A DNA stretch of 64,000 bases from Corinectria fuckeliana (Eukaryota > Ascomycota > Sordariomycetes > Hypocreales > Nectriaceae), in assembly GCA_019137255.1 (NCBI GenBank), contig WPDH01000238.1:62001-126000 (forward strand). The letters are read 5' to 3'. This document shows, piece after piece, positions 62,646-64,000 of this stretch (positions are counted from its first letter, which is position 1; each line of letters opens with the position of its first letter). The position numbers and the translations under genes are program-made. The notes under the pieces were generated by a model that saw nothing but the letters and a program-made list of their open reading frames with translations, was not told the DNA's origin and searched no databases.

Positions 62646-63788
62646 TCAAACAACCTGAACCCATGTAGCAGCTCCCAGTGCAACTATCCACGCTGCCTTG
62701 CTTTGGAATCCACTCCCGAATGCCGTCCTCAGAGCCACACCACCCGACAGAACAGTCGACTTCCCTACCTCGGTTGTCTTGTCAATGCTGCACACCGTCT
62801 TGCACTTGTCCTCGTCGCGCTTCTGCTCCACCAAGTTCTTGTCGGTGGTGTTGTACAGCACCTCGATCCACTGGATCTCCTGCCGCGCCTCGTGGTTCAT
62901 GGACATGTTGCCGCTCCACGTGCCGCCGTCGCTCCAGGAGCTGAAGTGAAGGTCGGTCGGCTCCTTTGGCGTCTGGTACTCTATCCTGGCGACCACCACG
63001 TCGTTGGTGTACCATGTGACCGCCCCGCGCGTCCAGTCCAGGCGGTGGACGACCCAGTCCGACCAGTCTGGCGTGGTAGCATTCCTCGTCGCCTCCGGAT
63101 ACTCTTCTCCGTCGTCTGAGTAGGATGGCTGGTTGGTGTATTGGATCTTGTTCCGAGGACCGCGAGTCAGAATCTCAATGTCGGATTCCTGTATGTCGGC
63201 TAGCTCGCCGGTGGCATCCCGATAGGTGAACATGCCCGTTACGGCCCCGGCGCTCCCGACCGTTCGCGCTAGCATTCGCATGGAGACATATAGATAGTTG
63301 GTCTCCACACTTTGGAACTCCGCCGTAGTCTGAAAGCCTGGGAGGCGCTTGGTTCTCAACGTCAAGTACGTGTCGGACGCGGCATCGTCGTCCTTGTTCT
63401 TCTCGATGTAGACGTTGCTCCGCGAATTCACCATGAGGACAGTCCCGCCGTTCGCCAGTCCTTCCCCTGGCCCAAAGCTATTGTCCCACGTTTGGATGTC
63501 CCAGACGTTGGTCCAGTCGTCGCTCTTGAAGTAGTCGCTTGACGAAAGCGCTGCGAAAGCCTTTGTCTCGTCTTTGATCTCATCCGGAACGCCAGCGTAA
63601 TCCGAAAGGCTCCTGAAGTCGAAAAACATGTGGTGGGAGTAGTAGGTCGGAAACCCTTCGTTGATGACAAAACAGTCGCAGTGTTCATCGCCGTCCAGCC
63701 GCGGGCCATTGCTACCAGCATCGGAGCGTACCACGGCGATATGTGCGAACAGCAGCAGCCATACTGGAGAGCCGGACAAGGACAGCAT
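62646..63788 (-). CDS. GH16 beta-glucanase / transglycosylase, secreted, probably GPI-anchored
   Basis: A single exon encodes 380 residues. It starts with a signal peptide (MLSLSGSPVWLLLFAHIAVV-RSDAG). The catalytic motif ExDxE is ESDIE at residues 201-205: Glu201 is the nucleophile and Glu205 the acid/base. Supporting stretches are GMFTYRDATGELADIQESDIEILTRG upstream and DWVVHRLDWTRGAVTWYTNDVVVARIE after it, the usual jelly-roll strand with the Trp-rich active-site rim. HFSSWSDGGTWSGN also fits. The C-terminus has a hydrophobic end (AAWIVALGAATWVQVV) after a small-residue segment (GSGF/SGG), as in GPI-anchored proteins. Likely substrates are beta-1,3(4)-glucans of its own wall or of plants. 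A TATAAA box on the minus strand lies at 63879-63884, about 90 bp before the ATG. Confidence 0.85.
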   Translation of the reverse strand: MLSLSGSPVWLLLFAHIAVVRSDAGSNGPRLDGDEHCDCFVINEGFPTYYSHHMFFDFRSLSDYAGVPDEIKDETKAFAALSSSDYFKSDDWTNVWDIQTWDNSFGPGEGLANGGTVLMVNSRSNVYIEKNKDDDAASDTYLTLRTKRLPGFQTTAEFQSVETNYLYVSMRMLARTVGSAGAVTGMFTYRDATGELADIQESDIEILTRGPRNKIQYTNQPSYSDDGEEYPEATRNATTPDWSDWVVHRLDWTRGAVTWYTNDVVVARIEYQTPKEPTDLHFSSWSDGGTWSGNMSMNHEARQEIQWIEVLYNTTDKNLVEQKRDEDKCKTVCSIDKTTEVGKSTVLSGGVALRTAFGSGFQSKAAWIVALGAATWVQVV

Positions 63789-64000
63789 GGTTCTTGAGCG
63801 AGGAAGGAAATTGAATGGCTTTCGGGTGAGGATGCGGGGTTTCTATCGCATCACGGCGGGGGACACAGCCCGTTGGTCTTTATAGCCAGCCACCAATCCC
63901 ACCATACGAATATTGACTTAACAAGTTCGTGTTTTTATGCGCCTTGGCACCACGCACGTTAGTCCAACGTTACCGCGTAGCCAGTCATGCCATGCTTGGC
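63789..64000. other. Upstream region of the GH16 gene
   Basis: This contains the minus-strand TATAAA box at 63879-63884 and no gene to the right edge. Confidence 0.5.

Overview
The window looks like a chromosome piece from a filamentous ascomycete, probably a Sordariomycete. Coding sequence is GC-rich with C-ending codons. Introns are short (45-140 bp) with GTATGT/GTGAGT donors, CTAAC/CTGAC branch sites and CAG/TAG acceptors. Protein families typical of Pezizomycotina are present: CFEM, Zn2Cys6, HET, phiA-like, DUF3176-like and dynamin-like. No rRNA, tRNA, CRISPR or intact transposon was recognised. All gene models below were built by eye from frames and splice signals.

Region 1 (0-31.5 kb) is mostly housekeeping, with one small metabolic trio. 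In order: the 5' end of a mitochondrial class 2 dihydroorotate dehydrogenase (-), a CFEM membrane protein (-), an orphan protein (+), a NIPA-type Mg2+ transporter (+), a CHIP-like TPR/U-box ubiquitin ligase (-), a seven-exon cytochrome P450 (-) divergent from a 14-span MFS exporter (+) and a hormone-sensitive-lipase-type esterase (-), a poly-Ala protein (+), the ALG10 glucosyltransferase (-), the complex III subunit QCR10 (-) sharing a 291-bp divergent promoter with Mediator subunit MED4 (+), a TM9/EMP70 protein (-), a decayed gene fragment near 29.6-30 kb, and a TatD-type hydrolase (-).

Region 2 (32-40.8 kb) is a coherent carbohydrate-use block: a secreted glucuronan-lyase-like polysaccharide lyase (-), an MFS sugar permease (-), a divergent Zn2Cys6 regulator (+), and an intracellular GH36 alpha-galactosidase (-). 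The simplest reading is uptake of alpha-galactosides, intracellular hydrolysis, and control by the regulator. The permease and alpha-galactosidase each carry an inverted CGG...CCG pair about 140-150 bp upstream of their starts. The alpha-galactosidase needs a GC-AG intron to read through.

Region 3 (41-58.4 kb) is an accessory belt rich in broken genes: a 3-kb orphan pseudogene, an intact-looking C2H2 gene with 87-bp internal repeats, a dynamin-like GTPase that has lost most of its GTPase domain, a chromodomain relic, an AT-rich island next to a phiA-like gene with two in-frame TAG codons, an intact F-box gene, relics of an unknown gene, a DUF3176-like protein and a HET gene, and a 1.7-kb orphan gene with a TAA in its first exon. 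Most of the stops can be explained as CAG/CAA to TAG/TAA or TGG to TAG, the change expected from repeat-induced point mutation (RIP) or its leakage.

Region 4 (58.4-64 kb) returns to ordinary genes: an Mtr-like amino acid permease (+) and a GPI-type GH16 glucanase (-).
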